The notes beneath the pieces are model-generated. The model was not told the origin of the DNA and made no database searches. It saw nothing but the letters and a program-made list of their open reading frames with translations. A stretch of 64,000 bases of DNA from Anoplolepis gracilipes (lineage: Eukaryota > Arthropoda > Insecta > Hymenoptera > Formicidae), in assembly GCF_047496725.1 (NCBI RefSeq), contig NC_132975.1, forward strand, positions 5,436,001 to 5,500,000, written 5' to 3'. The position numbers and the translations under genes were made by a program. Below, one piece after another: positions 12,866 through 26,544 of this stretch. The first letter of the stretch is position 1. The number at the start of each line of letters is the position of its first letter.

Positions 12866-12901
12866 TGGATTTGCATGAGCAGTCTGCTAGGAATCGCTGA
12901 A
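12866..12901 (+). repeat. Diverged duplicated block D2 with an octamer ATTTGCAT
   Basis: Second member of pair D; octamer at 12869-12876. Both members follow a GC-rich stretch containing CCGCA and GTTGC. Confidence 0.5.
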
Positions 12902-15900
12902 GTTGGACGAATATACGGTTTACGTTATATATATATCGTAAAACGTCAGTTGGTGCAACTACGGTGATTCGTTTGTTACCAACGAGATAAATCTTATTCG
13001 AATTTCTCCTATAAAATTTCAAATGTCTCTTTTGTCTGTAATGTCGTGTTCAGTTTTACTGAAAAAAGTATCATAATTTAAAAAGATTAATTTTGACACA
13101 ACAAAATGATAAAGTTTAATTTGTGAGTCTATAAAATCGCAATTAATAGAACATAATTTTATAATATATCATAATTTTATTTATCAAAGCTAGCTAAACT
13201 AAATAAAAGTTTATAACTTTATGTTTGATTGTCATTTTTTATTAATTATACACATAATTCTTAAATTATAATATTCTTCTATCAATGATGAAATATTTTA
13301 TTATATTGAATTGCGTTTGTAGGACCGATTTCTCTACACATAAAGGTGGATAATAAATTTCAATACAAAGCAAAACTTTGTAGTTGGCAATTAGAGAAGT
13401 GTCAGTAGTAAATTGCAGTAAAAGCCAAAATGAAATTTAGATTGACGTGAATAATACAAACGGAAAGCCAATATTACCTTCTACCTTAATATAGAAAAAT
13501 GAACTGTTTACGGGAAATTAATTGCGGTTAATTTTGCTATTACATCAAATACAATACAGTAGACAATCAATAAATAAAGACATTAAATTATTAACTGAAT
13601 ATATTGATCGAGAAAATATAGTAAATTATTTTAAATATCTTTTATTTTTATTTTACAACACGTAATTTAACATTTGAAATTACTCTGTCAATATGAGATA
13701 ACATTATTTTGTTTTCAGCATTTACGTTGGCATTTGATAGGATGTAGGATCTAATTTCAAGTTTCTAACATAGGATTTAGGTCTATATGAGATGGTTCTC
13801 CACTCCGCAAATTACTCCCAATGGTGACAATTATAACATTTGCGGATGTGCTGTCGCGAGTGTTACATACCTATTAACCGCACATTCTATCTTAATTAAA
13901 TATACAATAATATACGTAGAATATTAAAAGTTTTAAACGTTTATATGTATATTTGCCGAATTTATGTTTGATATAACACTCTTAATAAAACAATAAAAAG
14001 TAAATTTATACATGCATTGAGAGAGAAAAAAAGAGGCTGTAGATTAAAAATTTATATTAGATATAAAATGATATAATACTGAAAAAATCTTTGTATGATA
14101 AAACTAAAATAAAAAAAAAAAAAAAAAAAACGAAATAATAAGATAATTATCATATCTTAAATATTCATTGTCAGAATTATTATATTATTAGAATTATTTT
14201 ATATTTATTCTTATATTATAAAGATCTTTCTATTATATAAGAATCAGAAAATATCATCAGTATATACATTTTGCTGCGTAAGAGATATTCTTAAATTGTA
14301 TTATCTTCATGCTAAAGGAGCGTCATAATTAATGCAGCGGCAAAATAAAAAAGACATTTAACGAGACTCAAAGTATAATTATATTGATTCAGCATAGATT
14401 AACCTCGCTCTATTACACTAATTAACCGACGTATAAACGGCTTTTATATAACGTCAATAATAAAAGAAGCACGAGAATTAACTCTACAACGGTAAAAGAT
14501 TGTGTTAGCAAACTTGAGCTGGATTAATTTTTATTACTGCTGACGTACCGATATTCCGTACTCAATGAATAATTGCAATGCAGTTATAACTATAATATTA
14601 CAATAGTACAACATCGCATATTATTAATGTAATACTATTAAAATGTATCAGTTTTATAATTTAATGAAATAATTTAAAATAATAATTACAATTTTAGGTA
14701 ATTCAAATTTTAATTTGCAAAAGTAATATATAATTGTAAGACCAATTATACTACAATTGAAATACTATTTACTCTTGTAAGTAGAAATTCAAATATTTCG
14801 GAGTTGTAATAGTCTAAAGTTGAAAACCATTATAGTCAAATTGCAATGCGCAGTATCAATCTATACTAAACTTTACTTGCATTCGGAGAAGTGGGTTTTA
14901 CTAAGCTACTTATTCGTTTATATAACACATTCCTCCCACATTATTGTTTCACTACGATATGATAGTGCATTCAAGTGCGTGAAGTTTCTCTATAAATATT
15001 AATTTATCTAGTTTACGAAAGTGCTGAAATATATGGCGTGGTCGTACATTTACGATTATCTAATTATAAGATATATACAAACACGCGCAATAACGTAAGT
15101 TGAGCACAAGTAAAACTGTAACCAGTATGAGGTAAAAAAACTATCACACAATCATCTGTTCTAATTACTAATAATCTATTCCTAAATTAATGATATTTAA
15201 AATAACATTATTTTCATAAATATAAAAAAGATATTATGTAAAAAAGATTTGTAATAATTATCTTGTATCAATAATATATTACATATATAATATATCGTAG
15301 TTTAACTACTAATCTCTTCTACTCGCACATTTAAAATCAAGCAAATTATATTTAATAATCATTATAATAAATAATTAGAATTAAATATAAAGCAAATTAT
15401 ATTTAATAATTAATTAATCTTTGAATTTAATAATTAATTTCTTACAAATTTTCTTATATATTTTTGCAATTTTTCCTTGATTTAAATAAATTCATCGCAG
15501 AGGAAATACTGGAATCAACAGAAGTTGAACTATGATGTCGACGTTTATAGGTCGATCAATCTCATCAGTGCCACTGCGGCTGGATATAAACTGCTCTGTT
15601 CACCGTTAGAACGTGACTTGAGTTAACGATCACAATTAACGTAATATATATGTAGAATCGCCTCTCGCCGTCACAAATCAAGTCCTGTATTATCACGTAA
15701 TGTCACTTTAAAGAAATCGTTAGTTTTCTTTTCTCAGACAGAAATTTGAATATATTTTTTCATAATGGAAAGAAACGCATTAAAACTAAAAGTTGTAATT
15801 ACGCTATTGCTAACAACTGATATGAATTATTTTACTTATTTACTTTATACAATTTTTATAATAATATGTACTTATCTATACGTTTATTAAAACAAGATAA

Positions 15901-16547
15901 TTAGTAATAAAGATTAATTTTGAGTTTGGGCGAGCTAATTCGAAATCGTGCGTGCTACTAATCGCGATAACGAGAAATTATATCTGATTATTTAGCGCTC
16001 CCGTAGAAATAAAGACCGGCTTAAATTCAAATGTTTTCAAATTAAAATTCTCTTTATGCATGAAACAGACACAGAAAGAGGTTCTCGAGAATTCTCAAAT
16101 AAACAATTACATAAATCAACACATGGAAGAGATATAACAACGTGTTATAAATATATCGTTATCATTAAGAGTTCCGTAATATGACCATTATTCAAATTTA
16201 TACGAAAACATTTTAATTAAATTCATCAACTTTATGCAACAATGTACTATGTGTGTACATTTTGAATGTTTTGCAAAATATACAGCGATATAATTACAAA
16301 AATAAAATATGAAAATGCTTGAGAAAATAAAACCATTGCAAAAGAAAAATGCTACATGCTTATAAATACTTACAAGAGATGTTATTAATATATATCAAAC
16401 AAACTAATCAGAAAAATGAAGAGATATTTAATCAGCGTATTTTTTTTGTGCTTGCGAAAACATTCATAAAAAATCTTCGTTAAAATGTGACGCTCTATAA
16501 ATTAAACACGTTGCGTTTGTTTAAATGACAGATATTTCGAGCATTTT

Positions 16548-16584
16548 GGGAGGTGGAGGAGGAGGGGTGGGGGGGGAGGGAGGG
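16548..16584 (+). other. G-quadruplex-prone G-rich tract
   Basis: The plus strand carries GGG and GG runs followed by GGGGTGGGGGGGGAGGGAGGG, enough for a four-stranded G structure with one-base loops. It is isolated in AT-rich sequence. Confidence 0.6.
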
Positions 16585-17124
16585 AAACTCGATAATCAAT
16601 TAACATTTTTGTTTCATATGTGAAGTATTCCAAACATTTTAATGACATTATAAATAAATTTGTCCTTTATCATCACATCCTATTATTCGTATAATTTTTT
16701 TCTTCCGCTATTACTACGCGCTATTCCATCTTATTGACAACGTCAATTCTTCTTCCTCCAATAAAGACCTGTCTGTCTGTACACTCGTCGTTATTATCCC
16801 CGTAAGGTAAAAAGGAGCTGCCCTTTAATTAACGGACTCCTTTAAGAGACGAATTGGCCGCCGCGCGACGATCAATCACGCGATTGGCCCGATCGCAACA
16901 CTCCCATATATACACAGAGGAGAGAAGACCAAAGAGGAAGAGTACTCGCGTTGGATCGCGATGTTTTTCATTAATTGCCCAGCTCCGCCGCGCCGGTTGT
17001 TTGCCGATCAAAAGACAAAGTTAAACAAGGGTGTAACCGGCTGCGCGCAGTAAGCAGTATCGACTCGTTATCGGACCCCCAAGTCTGTACGGGAGAAGGA
17101 GAGAAAACTCGACTCGGTATCTCA

Positions 17125-17145
17125 CCCTCCCCCCCCCTCCCACCC
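17125..17145 (-). other. C-rich tract, G-quadruplex-prone on the minus strand
   Basis: CCCTCCCCCCCCCTCCCACCC on the plus strand. The minus strand has at least four G runs of three or more. About 560 bases from the tract at 16548. Confidence 0.55.
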
Positions 17146-20029
17146 GTCTGGCAAAATTAGTTCCACGCCCGTTTAGTAATCACCCAGCCGTTTCCCTTGA
17201 TTAGCCAAACTTGTACTCTACCTACGATCTCTTCGCGAAGCCGTGACACTTGGGGCTTTCCGCGCTTTAATGGACGATTTACTTCCTCGCCTTCGTGGCG
17301 TCGTGGGACTGCGAAGGCGCTCGCTCGAAAGGATTCGAACTCTAATCGCCCCTCATGACTTTCGATCAAAGGGTTGCCTGATAAGATCTCGACACCGCGC
17401 CGCCGTGTTTAGACGTACGCGATTAGTTGCCGTCGATTTTATTAAGAAAAAGAGGCAGAATAAAATTACTTAACGATCGATCCAACGACCGACTGCCACC
17501 CAGATGTAATCTTCGTGATCTAAGGCCAAGTTTTCCTACGTTTCCGCGAATAAAATGTGAAAAGATTGGTATCCCGGATATTTTAAAGAACCAGAAAATC
17601 CCCAAACGTACGTAAGCTTGATATCATCTCGTCGTAAAGTGCCCATATAAATGATTTAAAATGACGCTATATCTCCAAAAAATTTATATAAAATAGATCC
17701 GTACGCTTTCAAAACAGTTATGCCTTTCAGGCGCGCCTCCTTCGCAGCATAGTAAGACACTCGATATAGATTTGATAACGCGAATATACATTTAACTAAG
17801 GGAACATATGATCTCGGTTTCTCGAATAACCAATTACTCCTCGTCTCGCTCTCGTTTCCATTTGCAGGGACTCGAGTATCGCGAGGAACGAAGCGTAGAA
17901 TATTCTTATTTCCTGACGATTTTCTATAGTCGAATAGACAAAGGAGCTCCGAGAGACGGCAACCGGATACCCGACTTCCGCGATTTAACGAACAATTTAC
18001 ATGCACCTGTCGGCTTTGATCGAGAGAGTAAAAAAAAAAAAAAAAAAATACTCGAAGAAACGCTCCACGCTTTTCACGAGTAAATCTTACTCTACCTTTA
18101 ATCTTGCCGTCGGTGTAAAATAAAAAGAGCACTTTTGCCGGGGCGTACGCTTTCTTTGCCTTTGCAGCGCTATTATGTGCCTAGTTGCGTCCGTTCCATT
18201 CTCTGTGCAATCACACTCGGCCACTGTTTCTTGACACCCTCCGTGTTCCCTTAACCACCTACCGTCCAGAGTTCCTCTACCCTCTAGGCACACTGCGGGG
18301 GGCTTAACCTCCTTTAACATCGTCTCTCTTTTTTACTGCAAATGACTTTTAAGTGGTCTTAAATACCCCATTACGTAAAAGCGGGTTATGAATGAACTGC
18401 GCATTACGATGCCACGGTGTGTTACTATCTCTAGAGATCGCTTCATGAATTTCTCGTTAGTTCAACTAAATGTTTGATAATAGATGTGTTTACTACATGT
18501 AGGAACAATTTTTATCAAGATTTGTCGATAACATTCATAAAGATGGCATGTTTAAGCTGATAAAAATTTTTTTCAGATCCTCTCAAGAATATAAATAACA
18601 AAATCTAATCTAAAGCTAGCTAATTTTAAGTAAACTTAGATAAAAGTTTAATTTAAATTATCAATTGACAATCTAATTTATTTTTCATAATTTAAATTAT
18701 TAATTGGGAAAGAATGCGAATAAGTATTATAAATATTGAAAAAATAAAAAAAAAGCAACTTTTGTATAATCAAATGATAATTTATGAAATATAAAAGCAA
18801 TTATATAAAGCATAACAATCTTTTTGACAATGTCATTATTTTCACACAATATTGCATTCGCTTATAATATTCCATTCGTACAAATGTCAGTCAAAATGTG
18901 ACAAGAATGATGATACGTATGTATATAAACTATGTCATAGCTTCTTTATATTGCACAAAATGACGTGTCACCTGGATACATATATATGACATAGCGATAC
19001 TATATTTGCACGTGTTGCGACGTATAACGAGTCGCTCTAGTTTTACTTGTTATCCACAGGTTGTCCGCAGTTGATGATACTGCACTATGCTATTATTCAA
19101 AAGTTATAAATCAAAGCCAGCTAAACGACTTCTGAATCTCTTTTTCTCATTGAAAGCCATCAATTTTCATAAACTATTACTCGCTTTATCATTTGTTGAT
19201 TGATTGACCGATCGATTTGATTGATATCCTCAAATATCGAATAAAATTGATAGTCGTCATTCTTGACGATAATTTTGATATCTATTAAATTACTTTCTTA
19301 TGTATTATTAACAAAATTTATAACAATTATTATAAGAATATATTACACTCTTGTTACTTTTAATTTTTAATTCCTCTTGTACAACAGAATCCTATTTTTA
19401 TTTTATTTTGTCAAACGCTATGAGAGATTACAGTTGCTTATTTCTTATTTCAAAAATGCTTGCTAACTTACACCTTAAAAATGTCTGAACTTTAATGCAC
19501 CTAGTACTATAGCGAAATTGGTGAGTTTGCAAATCCGTTTCGATCTATGACGTAGCTTATTTAATCGTAATCACTTCATCGTATCCAACGTTTTTGTGAG
19601 ATCCCTGGTTTTACATCGTTAAACAGCCGGCCTTCATCCCTCCGTCAGCGCAATTAATATTGGCCTTCATCGATCACTCTGGCATCGAGCCAGGACGCGA
19701 ATAAAATCTTTGTTGACTTTCTTCCACCGGTCGTTTTTACGAGAACAAAAATTGCCTCTTGTTAACGCGGCCCCGTAACGAGAATACTAATTCATTTACT
19801 TGCTAATACACTCGGAAGCGGTAAAGAGATCCCTGAGGTGGAGAATACTCTTGCACGTGTAATTTAAAGTTAAACGCTTTTCTCATTTCGCTTGTTTTCC
19901 GCGTAATTTACAAATTCTCTGAAAAAATTTACAAATGAAGAATTCAAAAGAATCAAGATGGAATAAAATGCTCTCTTGCTTTTTTACATAAGACTATTTT
20001 TAGTACTCGCATATATTTCTCAATAATAA

Positions 20030-20031
<2 letters not shown>

Positions 20032-20086
<55 letters not shown>
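20032..20086. repeat. (AT)n microsatellite
   Basis: Uninterrupted AT run of about 55 bases. Confidence 0.95.
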
Positions 20087-20088
<2 letters not shown>

Positions 20089-21715
20089 TGCCTTTCAACC
20101 GGTCAAGAAGCTCTGTCGTTTATCTGTCAGCCCTACTCGATAGCCCGAGCTACATATTGGACAAGAATGAAATCGAGTATCTCATGTTTGCTTGACAAGA
20201 CGGATGTCTGGGTGACATGAGTGAGATTGCGGGGGTTGGAGTTCATGCATTAGGGCAGTATACTTTTGATGACATATCTTGGTATGGGATGGCTCCGTTG
20301 CGGAGATATCAGCACGAGACAAAATGACACAGACGAGACGGTTCGACGTAAATCAATAAAGTATGAGATTCCTGAATAGCCCAAGTCGTAACTCCGGAAA
20401 TAAAACACTCGGTTTGTTGCCTTTTAAATCCAATCCTCGTAGATTGGACGAGAGAATTTATCTTTCCCGCGGTTTTCACGAAATTACAAAACGATCGGCA
20501 GTCCTTATTAATGAAGATGTCTTTAAGCTTTTAGGAAACTAGGTGGGTTACGATGTCCTATTAAAATTGCACGGCTCATTCAAGTTTCTCAGACGTTCGG
20601 TACCTCACCGCTAACATCATCGTGCGTTTTCCTAGATACACGCCAGCCTCCGGGCAACTCGTATATTCCTTACAGTAGTCGATACTCTGACGCTACGAAG
20701 CAATAAATCAGTTTTTCCATCCCAGACGACGTGCACAACGGCGGCTGTGATGCTTCTTCCACTGACGCGTTATCATCAACCCGTGTACTCGAGGGAGAAT
20801 ACCAAGGGTGAAATAACAAGAACCGAAACGAGAAGAAGACAAAAAGAACTTATGAACTATAAGAACCTTAAATGTTTTTCGCTTCTTATCACGCCGTGCT
20901 TATCGTGGCTTAGTTTAACCTAAATCGTATTCCCGCGCGAATCTACTTATCTTCAACTATTTTAATAGAATAAAAGGGTGAAAGAAATGTATAAATATAA
21001 GTTATATTAAATTAATAATTAATATTAAAAAGAGCATTGAAGACTCTTATTCTAAATTGTATCAAAAATATCTGTTTATATTGATTTTATTTAAACATTT
21101 GAATAAAAATTGTTTATAAGAAAGGCAGGAGGAACATCTGTAAGAACAAGCAATCGCCTTTCGAGTCCTTTAAATAAAGCATTACGAGAACTCGCGTATA
21201 TGTTTAATGGGAGAAGGATAAGGTGAAAATCGAAGCACCGTGACGCTGATGAATAGTGCAACGCTGCGTTTCGTGCCGTTGAATCTAGATAAAAGTCGAA
21301 TCGGATTCAAGGTATAGATGGATACATAGATCCGACCGATGTGGCGCGAGGGCAGAACAGTCACACGGCAATCTCAATAAAGTGAAATCTGTTTCGCGTG
21401 TGTCTGTCGGATGGCGAGCATCGAACAGCAGCGCGTGAGCGTCGACTGGTTTTCTCTCAGGACTCGGAGAAGCGAGGAGAGATTCAGAAACATATATAAA
21501 TACAAATGTCGTTTCAGCATGTATGTACATACTACCCTTTTCTTGCTTCTTTCTAGTCGTATATATGCATAGCCACACACATTTATGTACACTCTTCGTC
21601 AGACAGATGCGTTGTGTCAGCCGGCAACATCCTATCTACTGCTATATAGTAGGCTCCTTTTTCTCATTATTCGATGACGTAAGTCTCGAAGAAAAATTTG
21701 AGAAAGAATTATTAA

Positions 21716-22788
21716 GGATGTTTAGTACCTATTTTTTAAAATATAGGAATTTAATAAAATTTGCACAGATTGTCCCGATACATGTTCCGAGACTTATAAA
21801 AAAACCTGGAGTTGATTCACTGAAGCAATCAAAAGTTGTAACGATTTTAATGTTCAATGAATTTACCCGTCGATATTATTATAAATATAATTATTTTGTG
21901 GAGCTAATTACAAGTAAAAGTATTAATATAATTATAAATATAATTATTTATATAAATAAGTATAAATATATAATTATTTCTGTCCTTTTTAGCCCTTAAA
22001 TTGATACGATTACAGATTTTTCTATCTTATAAAAAACCTGTGATCGTGTTGATATAAGAGCTAAAATACATAGAAATAATAATAGGAATTTATTCAAAAT
22101 TTGCAAAAGAATAGTTCAAATATAGAGGAAATTTTTGATCACATAATTTTGGTCAAGTACTGACTAGTTTAAAAGATATTGAATATAATTTTCTCAATTT
22201 CGTCCTATTATCCGAGATGACATATTATTTATTGTGAAAACATAGCATTCAGCTAAGCCTTCTTTTAAATAACTTATCTTTTCATCTGAAGAAGCCTCTA
22301 TATACAAACGTGTAAGCGAGAAGCGACTAGGCCTCATATGTCAATTTGCAATTTGACCAACTTATGTAAAATTACCATGTTGCCACATTTCTTTCTTCTC
22401 GGAGAAATGACAAATTATTAAATTTATCAAAGAAATAGTTAAAAATTTTCTATATTTTGTCATTATTCACTATTATAATTTTTATTCTGACATTTTAAAT
22501 TACTCTCTGTAGGAGTAAATTCTTTTATTTTTATAATTCAAATTTTGTGCTGTAATGTTGAAATCGAGGCACCGTCAATGATAAATGTTTCTCATTATAA
22601 TTTAAGAAACACGAAAATTGTCCCAAAAAAGCAACAGAAGTTTGAAAATACATTTCTACACTCTAGCTATGAATAAATAATAAGATTTTATGCAATCTTT
22701 ATACTAATCATATATTAAGATATATGAGAAAAGTATATATTCGTCAATTTCGACTACTTTTTGCTCCGATTGTAGGTGCTAAACATCC
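21716..22788 (+). mobile_element. 1.1-kb TTAA-flanked inverted-repeat element, copy 2
   Basis: Same family and orientation as the copy at 9807. The ends are GGATGTTTAGTACCTA and TAGGTGCTAAACATCC, with TTAA at 21712-21715 and 22789-22792. It differs from copy 1 at roughly 15 positions in the first 230 bases by eye and has small deletions (for example near 22240 and 22630). The open reading frame that crosses its left edge is not coding. Confidence 0.8.
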
Positions 22789-23929
22789 TTAAATACATAT
22801 TATACACTATTAAAGAGTTATATAGTTAATGGGGCGAAAAAAAACTGATTTATCAATTTTATTGATGAAAAATGTTATAATATTCGATCTTTTTATATAT
22901 TTTATTTTTTGCATATAATATATAACGAATCCCACGTTAACAATATACGAGTATGTTACAAATTAAATGTATTGACTCACTATTGACTCACAATATTGTG
23001 TAATAAATATTGTTTTTAATTTTACATTTATAAAAATATTATTTGCAACAATTAAAATTGTTTTAATATTTAATACATGTAATATATCTTTTTAATACTC
23101 TTCATAGTACCTATAATCTCTATTATATGTATGTGTCTCATTTCATCTCGCGATAATATTGAGGAACTGATAATTACCGCTACAATAGCATTCAAGCAGA
23201 GATGACAAATGACGTTACTTTGGAACAATAGTCGCAATTACCGTAACGGTTACGCTTCTATGTATTTCGTAGCATTGTCACTGTCACATGACAATAATCG
23301 AAGGCATTATATACCTAATGTTTAAATCTCTTTAAGCAGAGTTGACAAAAGGACGCGTCATAATTCACTTCTTTTTAATTCCAAAACATTAATTTTCAAA
23401 TGTTAAATTTAATCAAAATGTAAAACTGACACTTATAATTTCAAAGATGTTATAACATTTAAATGGAAAAGTGCTTTTTAATCAATTTTATTGTAAAAAA
23501 TAAACTTTAATGTATTCTGCAAAATGTATCTGCTGATAAAATATATTTTATTAAATGAGCATCATCCGTATTCATCATCCGTATTTTCGGGTTAAATGAT
23601 TCAATTGTAGAACAAGGAGATGAGGACGACAGAATAACCGATGCGCTTACACAAGTGGTCTCTGAATGTCTGAACGACACGAGCGGTCGTGGCCACGTGG
23701 GCAGGCAAATTCGTCCTGATAATATGGCGGACGAGAATTCATTCCGTTTGCATGCACCTGCTACCGGTAAATCAATAGCAGATACCCGCTGTCGCGTAAT
23801 TTGCGCACGTGGTAGTGCATGTACGATGCGCTACATCCTGCAGCCCCTAAGGGGACCGGAAGCCCCCGCGGCACGGTAAGATAAATTCTCTTTGACAATA
23901 ATAGCTGTTAAATATTGGTTACATACACT

Positions 23930-23961
23930 CGATGGTTCGCGGGAAAGACCGCGAACCATCG
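23930..23961. repeat. Perfect 13-bp GC-rich hairpin
   Basis: CGATGGTTCGCGG, a six-base loop GAAAGA, and CCGCGAACCATCG, flanked by further partial pairing (ACAC and GTGT). It sits at the 3' edge of a GC-rich island in an otherwise AT-rich region. The function is unknown; the loop is short for a microRNA precursor. Confidence 0.8.
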
Positions 23962-25091
23962 TGTCGGATGTACCGGAGATCGCATAATTTAATAATTATA
24001 TCGAGATGATCCACTTTATGACACATTGAACGGAATGTACTGTGCAAACGAATTCAATGGCTTATATAAAAAGAGTACAGCGGCTGCTTTAGTTTATCAA
24101 AGGATATACTTTGAAAAATAAATATAGATATTAAAGCATCTGTCCAGTTTAAATATGGCATTCGACTTAAAAGACACAATAAAAAAAATTTTTGCCTCTT
24201 GATAAGTAAATGAATGAGTAAAATAATTATGTACTCTTTTCATTAATAATTAATCATAATTACAATACACACAATCAGTTGTGGAATAAAAATTTGTCAC
24301 TATATTTACTATATATTACAAAACACATAAATTGTGTGTAAAGTATAGTATAAAATATTTTAGATTAAACCTTCGGCAAAAAGAACTAATCAATATTTAA
24401 TCAAAAGAATTTGCTGACAATAATACCATTGGCGCGATTTTTATAATAAAAAAAGTAAAATAAATGTATGTTACACAACTGACAAAAATTTTATAATTTA
24501 TACAAGGCACAACAGAATAATGGAAACAAATTACAAAATAAATCAATCAGTGCGCAATAATTTTTGCAACGATAAAGTTGTTAATAAATCAGAGATTAAT
24601 GGACTGCCGGTTAGATGGAATAGCTCTTTCAATTTTAATTTGCAATTCAATTCGTCTGTTGCATATTGTAAGAGCAATATATATCTGCGATATATAAAAT
24701 TTGCACGTAACCCTACTGTAAAATGTATAAATAACATTAAATCGTTGTATGGAGTAAATTGATATAAAAAATAAAGTACAATCGATATCCAAGGAAATTT
24801 AACAATGCGATTCTCATGTCAAGATTACGTCCTATTATTATTATATTAAAATTACTATTAAACGTTAAAATTTATTTATTATTACTACGTTAAAATTTAT
24901 TCTAAAATTAATTTACGCTTTAAGGATGCAAGCGATATCGATTCCTTTGAAGACTCCGCGATTGTGAGTTTGCATTTCGCAGGTTTGAATTTTCTAAATT
25001 AGAAAAGCGCACAAGGCGATTCGATCCCTTGTTCCTCTCGGCGTATTCAAACTATAGAAGATAGCGGTAGCTGGAAGGATTCCTGTAGTTT

Positions 25092-25131
25092 GAGGGCCAA
25101 AGTTCCGAACGCTGCGTTTGCACTTAACATC
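25092..25131 (+). repeat. Duplicated block E1, 40 bp (partner at 26505-26544)
   Basis: Ungapped match of 35 of 40 bases to the partner, with a core reading TTCCGAAYGCTGCGTTYGCA. A similar peptide appears if both are read on the minus strand, but no exon could be supported. Confidence 0.7.
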
Positions 25132-26504
25132 AAGGAGCATTCGCGTATATAGCATCCGTATATCTTCGTGACTGCAGCCTCCGTATCTTCAAATCGACTG
25201 AAATCAAAGTACTTCGCCTTCGCGGGCTTCTGTTCGCGAGAGTCCGAACTTTTCGGGAAAATTGCAAGCATTACAAACTTGATATATCACTGATTGTAAG
25301 AAAACTGCTACGAAGAACTTGAAATGCACGCGATAAAAAACATTTCACGCACCCCTCTTCTTTACTCTGTTATAAATAATATTGATGTAATATTGATGAA
25401 TTTTGTTAGATAATAAATAGAAAATAAAACAATTTATAATTTATTTGAAGCTTAATAATTAATTAAACATTTTCCTAAAATTTTTTATTTTTATAATAAC
25501 ATTATAAGAAATATTAGATTGTGTTTTTTAAATTCCTTTTCCGTTTTTCTTTTTTTTTTGTACGAATATATATTTTAATGTTAATAATGCCATTTATATA
25601 TAATACTGTAATTTTATTCTTCAATATTTTTATTATAATATCATACAAAAGATTGACATTTGTACCTTTATTCACTTTTTCAATTACTGAAGTTCTTTTT
25701 CAATATGATTTATCATATAATAGGAGACGATATTTTCAGATTTCATATATATTGCATTCTATGCATACCGGGAATATATTATTACGGCATAAGTCAAAGC
25801 CGTTTTGCAAAGCCGAGCTCTTTGAAAACATCATCATCACGGTCGTGATTTCCACGCTCACATGTGCGGAATTTTCCGGATTATTCCCGACAACCAGCCA
25901 TCGTGTAGTATTGGAATTTATTCAGAACGATGGAGCATTTGCGAAATTGAAACAAATAATTCTTTGCAAATTGCACGGGGCATCTCTTTGTTAATACGTA
26001 GCTTGCGTGACGTATAATAAACGCCTGAATTTCAATTAATACTAAAATTATAACTCACGATGCCCAACTATAGAATGAGGCAAACAAAGATTTTTTTTTT
26101 AATGGGACATATATTTTAGGGGGAGAAAAATATATTATAAATAATAGAAAATTCAATTGCAATCACACACGCGCGTAAGATATTTATAGTGGTCCACTCA
26201 TCTAAAATTCGGTCTCTGCATATTAATTAACCCCGAGTAGATATATTACGCAGGTATGATATAATAAAGATTCCTAATTCAAGAAGGATTGTTATACCTT
26301 TAGAACGAATCAAGACCTCTCAAAACGGATAGACATTTTGAACATATTCGCAGCATGTTCTCGATTTATACGCGCGCTCGCAGGCGGAAATTTTCGTATT
26401 AAGCGTACCGGACGATTCAACTTCCGTCTACCATTGAACTCATGCGAGTTGCAAGAGAAGGAAGAGAGAAGAAAGGTAAAGGGAAATTGACTCTCGCGCA
26501 ATTC

Positions 26505-26544
26505 GAGGACCAAACTTCCGAATGCTGCGTTCGCATTTAACATC
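26505..26544 (+). repeat. Duplicated block E2, 40 bp (partner at 25092-25131)
   Basis: Second member of pair E, same orientation, 1.4 kb away. Confidence 0.7.

Larger units (their letters stand above)
10902..20031. other. Noncoding stretch of 9 kb
   Basis: No gene seen. Mostly AT-rich, with pair D, a (GT)n run, two G/C-rich tracts, an A-run at 14111-14130 and GC-rich islands at 11.9-12.4, 16.8-17.5 and 17.7-18.3 kb. Open frames in the last island have no recognisable product. Confidence 0.55.

Noticed and set aside
17656..18132. Minus-strand open frame of 158 codons in a GC-rich island
   Set aside because: Low-complexity Phe run from a homopolymer, no recognisable domain, and overlapping open frames on the other strand.
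21523..21999. Plus-strand open frame of 158 codons
   Set aside because: Runs from unique sequence into the 1.1-kb transposon and becomes AT-coded Ile/Asn/Tyr text; not a gene.
25521..25994. Plus-strand open frame of 157 codons
   Set aside because: Hydrophobic text from T-rich DNA with no start context, splice sites or family resemblance.
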